NCBI GenBank assembly: GCA_902490735.1
Contig: CABUFC010000006.1
Location: forward strand, 21,258-85,257
DNA from: an uncultured Oscillospiraceae bacterium
GTDB taxonomy: Bacteria > Bacillota > Clostridia > Oscillospirales > Acutalibacteraceae
Direction: 5' to 3'
Length of the DNA: 64,000 nt
Of the stretch, positions 50,835 through 59,040 are shown piece after piece. Position numbers and translations under genes: made by a program. The notes below the pieces were generated by a model. That model was not told the DNA's origin. It worked only from the letters and a program-made list of their open reading frames with translations, and made no database searches. Each line of letters begins with the position of its first letter. Within the stretch, counting starts at the first letter, position 1.

Positions 50835-52004
50835 TTATTTCACCTTTAAAAATTTATATTTGTAATCAGCAGCTGCTGCATGCTTGTTTTTTAAACAAAG
50901 GCCGTAAATATCGGTAGAAAAAGCCTCTAACTGCGCCATTCTTTTGGCTTTATCGCTAATTTTTTCAGCATCTTTTAGTGAAGTTAATATGGGGATAGTT
51001 TTATCTTTTGCATTTTTAATGATTTCTAATCCACGCGTATTGGCACCAAGCGGGCGTATATACGGCAGCGGCAAAAGAGAATCTTCCTTATTTATGTTTA
51101 AAAAGCTTGAAAGCACTATGCGCCTTAATCTTGCTAATGTGTACCTTTTTGTTTTTGCTATACTATAAAACTCATCTAAAGTAGTCGCATTTGCAGCAGC
51201 CGCGGCAATGCGGTTTTCAAGGCCTTCGCTAATATCCGGAATACTTTTAAAATCTTCGGCGGTTTTTTGACGTAAATTTGCAAGTAAAGCCAAGTTTAGT
51301 TCGTTAATATCGGCAATATTTCCGCTTTTTATTTCTTTAATAAATATTTCGTAAGCGGATTTTGGCATAAAGTTTTGGCATTTATCTAAGTTTGCTCTAA
51401 TAAAAGATGAACTGCAAATATTAGATGTCGCATTTTGTGAATCATGCTCGGCACCCACTCTTTTTACGGGAATAAATTCAATTTGTGCGTTTTGTTTCGC
51501 CGCGGCCAACATATATTCTACTGCAAGTGTATCGTTGGGATTTTGAAGTATTTTTGAATCGCTTCCGATTATTGAATTTACTGCGCTTTCACGTATTGCC
51601 GCAAAGGTTTTACCGCTGTTTAAAGATGTTTTTAATATTTTGTTGTAATTTTCCGATTGTAAGCATTGTACTACGGCATTTAGCTTATTGATATCGTTGC
51701 ACTCGCTGCCGAAAATTAATGCATCACAAAAATTTTTTAATATTGCAATTGCACCTTTTGAAAAGGTCATGGCAGAGGCCATCGAAAAAGGTACAGGAAG
51801 CTCTGCAACCAAATCTGCGCCACATCCAAGCGCCATTTTAGTCCTTGTAAACTTTGATACTATTGCTGCATCTGCCCGCTGTACAAAATTAGAGCTTAAC
51901 GCAACTGCAATGTGTGTTGCATTTAAAGCTTTTGCCTGTTCAATTAAATAATAATGTCCGTTGTGAAAAGGGTTGAATTCGGCAATTATACCAAAGGTTT
52001 TCAA
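50835..52004 (-). CDS. tmcAL: tRNA(Met) cytidine acetate ligase TmcAL (YlbM)
   Basis: Uses acetate and ATP to acetylate C34 of elongator tRNA-Met. The nucleotidyltransferase signature GIIAEFNPFHNGHYYLIEQAKAL is at residues 4-26. SSNFVQRADAAIVSKFTRTKMAL follows near 38, FGSECND near 97 and SSSFIRANL near 197. The length of 389 is typical. It diverges from ackA; since the enzyme uses acetate, this neighbourhood is fitting and is common in clostridia. Confidence 0.93.
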   Translation of the reverse strand: MKTFGIIAEFNPFHNGHYYLIEQAKALNATHIAVALSSNFVQRADAAIVSKFTRTKMALGCGADLVAELPVPFSMASAMTFSKGAIAILKNFCDALIFGSECNDINKLNAVVQCLQSENYNKILKTSLNSGKTFAAIRESAVNSIIGSDSKILQNPNDTLAVEYMLAAAKQNAQIEFIPVKRVGAEHDSQNATSNICSSSFIRANLDKCQNFMPKSAYEIFIKEIKSGNIADINELNLALLANLRQKTAEDFKSIPDISEGLENRIAAAAANATTLDEFYSIAKTKRYTLARLRRIVLSSFLNINKEDSLLPLPYIRPLGANTRGLEIIKNAKDKTIPILTSLKDAEKISDKAKRMAQLEAFSTDIYGLCLKNKHAAAADYKYKFLKVK

Positions 52005-52030
52005 AAAATCACCATCTTTGTAAAAAAGGC

Positions 52031-52059
52031 TTGAAAATACCTTAAAAATACGGTAAAAT
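52031..52059 (+). promoter_or_regulatory. Promoter of ackA-gal operon
   Basis: TTGAAA (52031-52036) and TAAAAT (52054-52059) with a 17-base spacer, 75 bases before ackA. The weaker -10 may allow control, but no operator is evident. Confidence 0.65.
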
Positions 52060-52134
52060 GTTTTATTGAGAGTAATCTATAAGTATTATAACTTAACGTT
52101 AAATTTTGTGCAATATTTTTTTGGGAGAAGTGTT

Positions 52135-53349
52135 ATGAAAGTATTAGTAGTAAATGCAGGCAGCTCGTCCATGAAATATCAATTATTTGATATGTCAAAC
52201 GAAACTATGATTGCAAAAGGAAACTGCGAAAGAATAGGAACCGATGGTAAGATAAGCCATAAATCGGCTGACGGCAGGGAGTATTCGGCAGAGATCCCGA
52301 TGCCCACCCACGCTGAGGCGTTTGAATCTTTGGTTTATGCACTGACAAAAAGCGAAGCAAAAGTTTTAGATGATTTGTCTGAAATTGCGGCAGTAGGCCA
52401 CAGAATAGTTCAAGGCGGCTCTATTTTTAAGGAATCTTGCCTTGTAACCGAAAAGGTAATCGAGGATATCGAAAGCCTAATTCCTCTCGCTCCGCTTCAT
52501 AATGCGGCTCATGCGCTCGGAATTAAAGCTTGCCGTAAAGCTCTTGGCGATAAAGTTCCGCAGGTAGTTGTATTCGATACGGCTTTCCATTCAACAATGC
52601 CCGAAAAAGCATACATCTTCGGCGTGCCTTACGAATACTATGAAAAGTATGCCGTACGTCGCTATGGTTTTCATGGAACCAGCCACCGCTATGTAAGCGA
52701 CAGAGTAGCCGAGCTTGAGCATAAAGATAAAAAAGATATGAAAATCGTAACGTGCCATCTTGGTAACGGATCTTCCATTACTGCAATTAAAGATGGAAAA
52801 GTTATAGATACTTCTATGGGCTTAACCCCGCTTGATGGTATTATTATGGGAACAAGAAGCGGAACACTGGATCCTTCTGTTGTTACATTTATAGCCGAAA
52901 AAGAAGGGCTTAAACCTAACGAAATGTCCGACTATTTAAATAAAAAATGCGGAGTTTTAGGTATAAGCGGTGTATCAAACGATAACCGTGATGTTACAGA
53001 TGCTGCAGCCGCAGGTCATAAACGCGCACAACTTTCACTTGATATACTTCATTACCAAATTGCAAAATTTATCGGCGGATACGCCGCCGCTATGAACGGA
53101 CTTGACGCTATAGTATTTACCGGTGGTATCGGCGAAAACAACTATATTACCCGTGAGCTTGTTTGCGACTATTTTGATTATCTCGGTGTAAAGCTCGATA
53201 AAGAATTCAATAAGGCGCACAACAAAATTAAAGGTAAAGACATAAAGATTTCCACGCCGGATTCCAAGGTTGCTGTTTATGCTATTTCTACAAACGAAGA
53301 GCTTGTCATTGCAAGAGATACTGTTGCTCTGGTCGGCGGTAATAAATAA
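52135..53349 (+). CDS. ackA: Acetate kinase
   Basis: Makes ATP from acetyl phosphate in fermentation. Signatures are KVLVVNAGSSSMKYQLFD at the start, GHRIVQGG near 87, VVFDTAFHSTMP near 144, RYGFHGTSHRYVS near 173, HLGNGSSITAI near 203, GTRSGTLDPS near 235 and FTGGIGENN near 322. GGGAGAAG before ATG 52135 sets the start; an upstream in-frame ATG at 52066 adds an implausible tail. No pta gene adjoins it. The stop overlaps galK by one base. Confidence 0.97.
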   Translation: MKVLVVNAGSSSMKYQLFDMSNETMIAKGNCERIGTDGKISHKSADGREYSAEIPMPTHAEAFESLVYALTKSEAKVLDDLSEIAAVGHRIVQGGSIFKESCLVTEKVIEDIESLIPLAPLHNAAHALGIKACRKALGDKVPQVVVFDTAFHSTMPEKAYIFGVPYEYYEKYAVRRYGFHGTSHRYVSDRVAELEHKDKKDMKIVTCHLGNGSSITAIKDGKVIDTSMGLTPLDGIIMGTRSGTLDPSVVTFIAEKEGLKPNEMSDYLNKKCGVLGISGVSNDNRDVTDAAAAGHKRAQLSLDILHYQIAKFIGGYAAAMNGLDAIVFTGGIGENNYITRELVCDYFDYLGVKLDKEFNKAHNKIKGKDIKISTPDSKVAVYAISTNEELVIARDTVALVGGNK

Positions 53350-54623
53350 TGAATTTTAACGAATTAATTAAAAACATAGATAACGGCTTTTTTGACGGCG
53401 ATTTTTTAAAACTTTACGGCGAAACCAAAGAAGCTAAAATCCGCTTTAAAAAGACCGCTTCGGGATACTCGGACAGCTTTAATACTAAAGGCGATGTTTT
53501 CCTGTTTTCGGCTCCCGGAAGAACCGAAGTAGGCGGGAATCATACCGATCATCAGCACGGGAAGGTTCTTGCAGGCAGTGTTAATCTTGACACTATAGCT
53601 GTTGTTTGTTTGAATGACGAAAATGTCGTTAGAATTAAGTCCGAAGGCTATCCCTTAGATGAGATTGATTTAAACGATCTAGCCGCAAAAAAGGAAGAAG
53701 AAGGCCACGCAGCTTCTCTTTGCAGAGGTATTTGCAGCTTTTTTAAAGAGCGCGGGTATAACGTATCCGGTTTTAATGCATATACTACATCAAACGTGTT
53801 AAAAGGTTCGGGGCTTTCATCCTCAGCCGCATTTGAAGTTCTTATTGGAAATATTATTAACGATCTTTTTAATGACGGCAAAGTTTCTGCTGTCGAAATT
53901 GCGCAAATTTCTCAAAAAGCCGAGAATATTTATTTCGGAAAACCAAGTGGTTTATTAGATCAAATGGCATCGTCTGTTGGCGGTTTTACAGCGATCGATT
54001 TTGCCGATCCGGCAAATCCGGTAGTAGAAAAAATTGATTTTGACCTTGCCGGCAATGGATACAGCTTGTGCATAATTAACACCGGAGGGTCTCATGCCAA
54101 TCTTACGGACAGCTATGCGGAAATAACGCGCGACATGGCAGAAGTTTCGGCTGTTTTCGGCAAAAAGTATCTGCGCGAAATCAGTGAAGAAGATTTCTTC
54201 AATAACATAGTTGAAGTTAAAAATAAGTGCTCAAGCCGCGCGATTGTAAGAGCAATACATTTTTATAACGACAATAAAAATGCAGAGCTTGAAAAAAATG
54301 CGCTTAAAAGCGGCGATTTTTCCGAATTTTTAAATTTAATAACTGCTTCGGGGAACTCTTCGTTTAAATATTTGCAAAATGTATTTGCAACTTCTGCACC
54401 TAAAGAGCAAAATTTATCACTTTGTATATGCCTTGCAGAGAGATATCTTAAAAACAAAGGCGCCGTGCGTGTACACGGCGGCGGTTTTGCAGGCACAATT
54501 CAGTGCTTTGTAAAAAACGATATGCTTAATGGATTTAAAGAGTATATCGAAAAAGTATTCGGAGAGAACAGCTGCTACGTTTTAAATATACGTCAGTTTG
54601 GCGGATATCAGTTGAAAGGATAA
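53349..54623 (+). CDS. galK: Galactokinase
   Basis: A GHMP kinase that phosphorylates galactose at C1. Motifs are the galactokinase signature APGRTEVGGNHTDHQHGKV near residue 52, the ATP loop LKGSGLSSSAAFEVLIG near 153, DQMASSVGG near 198 and the C-terminal VHGGGFAGTIQCF near 375. It has an N-terminal extension of about 50 residues before the signature. Coupled to ackA (TAATG) and to galT three bases on, placing sugar entry and acetate formation in one transcript. Confidence 0.95.
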   Translation: MNFNELIKNIDNGFFDGDFLKLYGETKEAKIRFKKTASGYSDSFNTKGDVFLFSAPGRTEVGGNHTDHQHGKVLAGSVNLDTIAVVCLNDENVVRIKSEGYPLDEIDLNDLAAKKEEEGHAASLCRGICSFFKERGYNVSGFNAYTTSNVLKGSGLSSSAAFEVLIGNIINDLFNDGKVSAVEIAQISQKAENIYFGKPSGLLDQMASSVGGFTAIDFADPANPVVEKIDFDLAGNGYSLCIINTGGSHANLTDSYAEITRDMAEVSAVFGKKYLREISEEDFFNNIVEVKNKCSSRAIVRAIHFYNDNKNAELEKNALKSGDFSEFLNLITASGNSSFKYLQNVFATSAPKEQNLSLCICLAERYLKNKGAVRVHGGGFAGTIQCFVKNDMLNGFKEYIEKVFGENSCYVLNIRQFGGYQLKG

Positions 54624-54626
54624 TTT

Positions 54627-55601
54627 ATGGCAGAGTTAAGATATAATCCTCTTATTAAAGATTGGGTAATGATTGCGTCTAACAGGCAGGCACGTCCAAA
54701 TATGCCTAAAGACTATTGTCCGTTTTGTCCCGAGTTTAAAAAAGTACCCGAAAATTTTACGGTTTATAAGTATGATAATGATTTTCCGGCGTTGTCGCAA
54801 CATCCGCCAAAACCGGATGATGTTGCAAACGAGTTTTTTAAAGTAAAACCCGCATATGGCAAATGCGAAGTTATTCTATATTCGCCCGATCACCATGCAA
54901 CTCTACCTGATCTTTCGGTCGATCATATTACAGAACTGGTTGATCTTTGGAGCGATAGATTTGAGGATTTGCGCAAAGATGAAAAAATCAAATACGTTTT
55001 CATTTTTGAAAACAGGGGAGAGCTCGTAGGCGTTTCCATGCCGCATCCGCACGGTCAAATTTACGGCTATTCTGTAGTGCCTAAAAAAATCGAGCTTGAA
55101 GCGGCATCCGCTAAAGAGTATTACGCCGAAAATGATAAATGCCTATATTGTGACATGTTGTCTTATGAACAAAAAGACGGCAGACGTATAATTTTTGAAA
55201 ATGACTCGTTTGTTGTTTTTTTGCCCTTCTTTACAGAGTATCCATACGGCGTATATATCATGTCTAAAAAACACATTAATTATATTTCTGAACTTGATTC
55301 ATCCGACCGTAAGTGTTTAGCGGAAGCTCTGCGCGATACAGTTGGGATGTTTGACAGTCTTTTTGATTATAAGTTTCCGTATATGATGTGCATGCATAAT
55401 GCTCCGGTAAACTGCGAAGATTATTCTAAAGAATTTCATTTTCATATCGAGTTTTTCCCGCCCATGCGAAGTGCTGACAAACAAAAATTTAACGCGTCAA
55501 GTGAGACTGGATGTTGGGCGCACTGCAATCCTACAGCACCCGAAGAAAAGGCTGTAGAACTAAGGGCGGCGTACGAAAAGTTTAAGGGAGGAACAAAATG
55601 A
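54627..55601 (+). CDS. galT: Galactose-1-phosphate uridylyltransferase
   Basis: Exchanges UMP between UDP-glucose and galactose 1-phosphate in the Leloir pathway. It is the histidine-triad class I type: CPFCPEF near 31, a zinc-binding region CLYCDM near 173, and the catalytic HPHGQIYGY near 142. HNAPVN and FHFHIEFFPP follow near 254-275. At 324 residues the size is normal. galE is not in the window. The stop overlaps oadG (ATGA). Confidence 0.95.
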   Translation: MAELRYNPLIKDWVMIASNRQARPNMPKDYCPFCPEFKKVPENFTVYKYDNDFPALSQHPPKPDDVANEFFKVKPAYGKCEVILYSPDHHATLPDLSVDHITELVDLWSDRFEDLRKDEKIKYVFIFENRGELVGVSMPHPHGQIYGYSVVPKKIELEAASAKEYYAENDKCLYCDMLSYEQKDGRRIIFENDSFVVFLPFFTEYPYGVYIMSKKHINYISELDSSDRKCLAEALRDTVGMFDSLFDYKFPYMMCMHNAPVNCEDYSKEFHFHIEFFPPMRSADKQKFNASSETGCWAHCNPTAPEEKAVELRAAYEKFKGGTK

Positions 55602-55957
55602 TTTCATTAGTAGTTCACGGACAAAACTATGCTTTAGACGTAACCGTTTGCGGGCTTATCATTGTTTTTTCTGTTTTAATTTTGCTTGTAATAATTATAA
55701 GTGTTTTCGGGAAAATAATGGACAAAGTTAACGGCAAACCGTCAAAGAAGAAATCCGAAACAATAAAACCGTTTGTAGCGGTGCCGGAAGTAAAAGCGGA
55801 AAATGACGAAGAAATTGTAGCCGCAATTTCTGCCGCTGTTGCCACTATGTATGAAGGCAGTGATAAAACACCGGTAATTAAAACTATTCGGCCAATTGCT
55901 AAACGCTCCGAATGGAAGCATAGCGGCGTTGTCGAAAATATGCGTTCATTCTTTTAA
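55598..55957 (+). CDS. oadG: Sodium-pump decarboxylase gamma subunit (OadG)
   Basis: A 119-residue protein with one membrane helix (VCGLIIVFSVLILLVIIISVFGKIMDKVNG, about residues 17-46) and a cytosolic tail ending RSEWKHSGVVENMRSFF, as in OadG. It is translationally coupled to galT. It is followed by the beta subunit, but the carboxyltransferase alpha subunit and biotin carrier protein are missing here. Confidence 0.85.
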   Translation: MISLVVHGQNYALDVTVCGLIIVFSVLILLVIIISVFGKIMDKVNGKPSKKKSETIKPFVAVPEVKAENDEEIVAAISAAVATMYEGSDKTPVIKTIRPIAKRSEWKHSGVVENMRSFF

Positions 55958-55969
55958 GGAGGGTTTAAA

Positions 55970-57178
55970 ATGGAAGTTTTTAATAGCTTATGGAATACAA
56001 TCAGCGGTATTCTTTCCGAATCGGGACTAATGCAGTTGTTTGTGGGAGACGGTTGGAAAAATTTAATTATGTTGGCTGTTTCATGCTTTCTTATTTATTT
56101 GGCAATTGCCAAAAAATTCGAACCGCTTCTTTTATTGCCTATAGCTTTTGGTATGCTTTTAACAAATCTGCCGGGTGCCGGTATGTTCCATCCGGAATTA
56201 TGGTATAGCACCGATCCGAATTTTGTAATAAGCTATAGCGACGTTCTTCATAAGGGCGGCGTTTTAGACATCCTTTATATCGGCGTTAAAGCGGGGTTGT
56301 TCCCACCGTTAATCTTTTTAGGTATTGGCTGTATGACCGATTTTGGTCCGTTAATCAGCAATCCTAAATCGTTCTTACTTGGTGCCGCAGCACAGCTCGG
56401 CATATTCGTTGCGTTTTTAGGCGCTTTGGCTTTAAATATGAGTCCTCAGCTTGCAGGTGCTATTGGTATTATCGGCGGCGCAGATGGCCCTACAGCTATT
56501 CTTGTAGCGTCTAAGCTTGCACCTAATAAACTCGGTGCAATAGCTGTGGCAGCGTATTCATACATGGCGCTAATACCGTTTATTCAAAGGCCTATAATGC
56601 TCGCTCTTACTACCAAAAAAGAGCGCCTTGTAAGAATGGAACAAACAAGGGTAGTATCTCGCACCGAAAAAATCATTTTCCCAATAATGGTAACAATTGT
56701 TGTATCTTTAATTCTTCCTGCGGCGGCTCCGCTTATCGGCATGCTTATGCTTGGTAACTTAATGCGTGAAAGCGGCGTAGTTGAAAGAATAAACAAGACA
56801 GCTCAAAACGAGCTTATGAATATTATAACAATATTCTTAGGTCTTTCTGTTGGTGCCACAACAAGTGCCGCTACATTCTTAAATCTTGATACATTAAAAA
56901 TAATTTTAATGGGACTTGTAGCTTTTGCCTTTGGTACGGCCGGCGGTGTTTTGCTTGGTAAACTTATGTATATTATTACAAAGGGCAAGGTTAATCCGCT
57001 TATCGGCTCTGCCGGTGTGTCGGCTGTTCCAATGGCGGCAAGGGTGTCGCAAAAAGTCGGCCAAGAGTGCGACCCCGGCAATTATCTTTTAATGCACGCT
57101 ATGGGGCCTAATGTTTCGGGAGTTATCGGTTCGGCTGTTGCCGCCGGAATACTTCTAAGTATGATCCCTGCTGTATAA
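55970..57178 (+). CDS. oadB: Sodium-pump decarboxylase beta subunit (OadB/MmdB/GcdB)
   Basis: The 402-residue membrane subunit that couples decarboxylation to Na+ export. Signatures are LIFLGIGCMTDFGPLISNPKSFLLGAAAQLGIF near 122-155, and GAIGIIGGADGPTAIL near 166-181 with the sodium-binding Asp. NPLIGSAGVSAVPMAARVSQKVGQE follows near 344. The C-terminal MHAMGPNVSGVIGSAVAAG is also typical. Whether the substrate is oxaloacetate, methylmalonyl-CoA or glutaconyl-CoA cannot be told without the alpha subunit. A terminator follows. Confidence 0.93.
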   Translation: MEVFNSLWNTISGILSESGLMQLFVGDGWKNLIMLAVSCFLIYLAIAKKFEPLLLLPIAFGMLLTNLPGAGMFHPELWYSTDPNFVISYSDVLHKGGVLDILYIGVKAGLFPPLIFLGIGCMTDFGPLISNPKSFLLGAAAQLGIFVAFLGALALNMSPQLAGAIGIIGGADGPTAILVASKLAPNKLGAIAVAAYSYMALIPFIQRPIMLALTTKKERLVRMEQTRVVSRTEKIIFPIMVTIVVSLILPAAAPLIGMLMLGNLMRESGVVERINKTAQNELMNIITIFLGLSVGATTSAATFLNLDTLKIILMGLVAFAFGTAGGVLLGKLMYIITKGKVNPLIGSAGVSAVPMAARVSQKVGQECDPGNYLLMHAMGPNVSGVIGSAVAAGILLSMIPAV

Positions 57179-57184
57179 AAATAT

Positions 57185-57212
57185 AACGCCTGAGTTATTC
57201 AGGCGTTTTTTT
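57185..57212. terminator. Bidirectional terminator after oadB
   Basis: AACGCCTGA, a five-base loop, TCAGGCGTT and TTTTTT. It also serves the convergent minus-strand gene, whose stop is at its edge. Confidence 0.9.
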
Positions 57213-57474
57213 ATTCAATTCCTTCGGGGAGCTCGCCGTATAAATTAAAGCGGAAAAGCATTGTTTCATCGTCCGGATCTGTGCAGCGAAGAGTTGCTTC
57301 CGCAACGCTTGCTCCTTTTAAAATGTTTGCTATACCGACAATTTGGCTAAGCTTTGAACGCAGATTAAGCGAATCTCCATCCGGGGTTTCTAAAAATACA
57401 TCGCCTTTACAAAGATCAAGTATTTTAATGAATTTGTTAAAATCTATATCCCGTAACTTTAAATCTTTTTCCAT
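57211..57474 (-). CDS. Small conserved hypothetical protein
   Basis: An 87-residue acidic cytoplasmic protein I do not recognise (MEKDLKLRDIDFNKFIKILD at the start; VFLETPDGDSLNLRSKLSQIVGI in the middle). It looks alpha/beta with no metal or catalytic motif. AAGGAGTG before the ATG at 57474 fixes the start; a longer version lacks a ribosome site. It is alone between a terminator and the tRNA-Leu promoter. Confidence 0.7.
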   Translation of the reverse strand: MEKDLKLRDIDFNKFIKILDLCKGDVFLETPDGDSLNLRSKLSQIVGIANILKGASVAEATLRCTDPDDETMLFRFNLYGELPEGIE

Positions 57475-57553
57475 AATATTTTCACTCCTTAATACATAAT
57501 TATTATAAAATAACATCAAATATCTGTCAATTTATTTTTCTGTAAAATAATAG

Positions 57554-57582
57554 TTGAAATTAAAAAAAGTATGTGTTATAAT
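57554..57582 (+). promoter_or_regulatory. Promoter of tRNA-Leu
   Basis: TTGAAA (57554-57559) and TATAAT (57577-57582) with a 17-base spacer, 16 bases before the mature tRNA 5' end. Confidence 0.85.
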
Positions 57583-57598
57583 CATTAAGCTGTTAAAT

Positions 57599-57685
57599 GC
57601 CGCTGTGGTGGAATAGGCAGACACAAGGGACTTAAAATCCCTCGGTAGCAATACTGTACCGGTTCAAGTCCGGTCAGCGGCACCA
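57599..57685 (+). tRNA. tRNA-Leu (anticodon UAA)
   Basis: An 87-nt type II tRNA with acceptor stem GCCGCTG/CAGCGGC, anticodon stem AGGGA/TCCCT around CTTAAAA (anticodon UAA), a variable arm, the T arm GGTTCAAGTCC, and encoded CCA at 57683-57685. It has its own promoter and terminator. Confidence 0.96.
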
Positions 57686-57713
57686 CGTCGGAATGGACTA
57701 TGCTCCATTCAAA

Positions 57714-57740
57714 AACCCCAGCCTTTTGGCTGGGGTTTTC
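57714..57740 (+). terminator. Terminator of tRNA-Leu
   Basis: AACCCCAGCC, TTTT, GGCTGGGGTT and TTC. A strong ten-base stem, preceded by a small GAATGGA/TCCATTC hairpin at 57691-57710. Confidence 0.88.
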
Positions 57741-57754
57741 TCATAACGCACCAG

Positions 57755-57819
57755 CCGTCGCAAACTACAAAAGTCCGCCACGTAACCGTGCGAACACGTG
57801 TAGTTCGCGACGGTTTTTT
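57755..57819 (+). terminator. Long hairpin with T run upstream of the XRE gene
   Basis: CCGTCGC-AAACTACA (from 57755) pairs with TGTAGTT-C-GCGACGG (ending 57813), and TTTTTT follows. The 29-base loop holds its own CACG-TAAC-CGTG hairpin. Long for a simple terminator; it may also be a second stop for the tRNA transcript. Confidence 0.6.
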
Positions 57820-57862
57820 GTTATATAGCCTTATTTTATAGCAGGGGAAATAAAAAAGCACC

Positions 57863-58150
57863 TTACTGGGTGCTTGCTTTTTTTATATCGTTAATTATTT
57901 GAATTAAGTGTTGGTGAACATCGCTTGGAAGACCCTCTAAATCTACCATGTTTATTTTGTTTCTGCCAAGTAAATAATCGGTGGAGGTGCCAAAATAATC
58001 TGCTAACGATACGAGCATTTCAATAGATGGCTGAATGTTGTTGTTTTCCCAGTTTGAAATGGTTTGCTTTGTAACACCCAGTACTTTTGCAAGTTCGACT
58101 TGATTTATACCGCGCGCCAGCCGCAATGATTTAATATTATCGTTAAGCAT
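57863..58150 (-). CDS. XRE-family repressor
   Basis: A 95-residue Cro/CI-type repressor. The helix-turn-helix is SLRLARGINQVELAKVLGVTKQTISNWENNNIQPSIEMLVSLADYFGTSTDYLLG (residues 8-62), followed by a short C-terminal helix. GGAGGG precedes the start. It diverges from an unrecognised three-gene set. The intergenic region has a perfect AATACTAT palindrome over its own -10 box, indicating self-repression. Confidence 0.92.
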   Translation of the reverse strand: MLNDNIKSLRLARGINQVELAKVLGVTKQTISNWENNNIQPSIEMLVSLADYFGTSTDYLLGRNKINMVDLEGLPSDVHQHLIQIINDIKKASTQ

Positions 58151-58174
58151 AAGTATCCCTCCGTCAAATATTAC

Positions 58175-58225
58175 AATACTATTATAGTATTCCTACTTGA
58201 CAAAATAAAAATACTATTGTATATT
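58175..58225. promoter_or_regulatory. Divergent promoter/operator region of the XRE switch
   Basis: A 17-base perfect palindrome, AATACTATTATAGTATT (58175-58191), contains a TATAAT on the minus strand that fits the -10 box of the repressor gene. On the plus strand TTGACA (58197-58202) and TATATT (58220-58225) are spaced 17 bases and drive the genes from 58316. A second AATACTAT half-site at 58210-58217 lies within that spacer. The arrangement lets one repressor control both directions. Confidence 0.75.
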
Positions 58226-58315
58226 AATAATTGACTTTTAATGGCATGTAATTAAAATTTTCGGCATAACAGCATAATAAACATTATGCAGCAAAATATA
58301 TAAGGGGATTAATCT

Positions 58316-58582
58316 ATGAATTTGCAGGAATACGGAGAAAAATTCAGGCGTGAATTGCTTGACGATAAAAGTGAAATTACTATATCTGGGATTGCAAAAA
58401 GAATAAATGGATTAAAGGTTAACGGGCAACCCATTTCCGAGCAACAAAAAATGCAACTGCTTGAATATATACAATATGAACATACGTCGGACGGGAAAAG
58501 AGCAGTTAAGGAATCTGATAATTCAAGTTGGATTAAAGCTATGAAACTGTTAAAGCAAAAAATCGAAAACGGTAATAAATAA
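58316..58582 (+). CDS. Unrecognised small protein 1 of the XRE-linked set
   Basis: An 88-residue charged, helical cytoplasmic protein (MNLQEYGEKFRRELLDDKSEITISGIAKRINGLKVNG at the start). It contains the local pattern ITISGIAKRINGLKV, weakly like a small DNA-binding helix pair. AAGGGGAT lies upstream of the ATG. It is the first gene after the divergent promoter and one base from the next frame, so it is in an operon. No function assigned. Confidence 0.65.
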   Translation: MNLQEYGEKFRRELLDDKSEITISGIAKRINGLKVNGQPISEQQKMQLLEYIQYEHTSDGKRAVKESDNSSWIKAMKLLKQKIENGNK

Positions 58583-58598
58583 AATGGAGAATTGTACT

Positions 58599-59024
58599 AT
58601 GGAGCTTTTTATAGCAATTTTATCAGCAGTTGCCACAATTGCAGCTGCGGCATCTGCAATCTTTACATATTTCAATGGAAAAAAGATGGCATATGGCAAT
58701 GTGGAACTTCAAATACGAACGATGATTTCTGAGGTAAAATATCATCAAAGCGAGATTATGGTTAAGTTGGCTGAAAATCCAGATGACAAAGTTCTTCAAG
58801 GAATATACGACTCGCTTACAGAGGATGTATTAAATGCCTATGATGAAGCTTGTGCCAAATACAATGATAAAAAGGTTGATAGGGATAGATTTAAGAAAAT
58901 GTATTTTCATGAAATAAGGCAGCTGGTAGAGAATGAGAAGTTGTCTGATAAATATAACAGTATTTCATCGAGATATACTGCCACCCTTAAAGTATATAAA
59001 GAATGGCATCAGTCCGAAGGGTAA
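58599..59024 (+). CDS. Unrecognised membrane-anchored protein 2 of the XRE-linked set
   Basis: A 141-residue protein with an N-terminal Ala-rich membrane helix (ELFIAILSAVATIAAAASAIFTYF, residues 2-25) and a long helical, probably coiled, cytosolic part rich in Lys, Glu and Asp. A GGAG nine bases upstream favours ATG 58599 over the ATG five codons before it. I cannot name a family. A membrane anchor plus a helical body next to an XRE repressor resembles the layout of small toxin or defence effectors, but that is only an analogy. Confidence 0.6.
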   Translation: MELFIAILSAVATIAAAASAIFTYFNGKKMAYGNVELQIRTMISEVKYHQSEIMVKLAENPDDKVLQGIYDSLTEDVLNAYDEACAKYNDKKVDRDRFKKMYFHEIRQLVENEKLSDKYNSISSRYTATLKVYKEWHQSEG

Positions 59025-59040
59025 CAGGGGGGATAAAAGA

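Noticed and set aside
57599..57685. tRNA-Leu as a proven island attachment site
   Set aside because: No second copy of the tRNA 3' end and no integrase gene is visible before the window ends.
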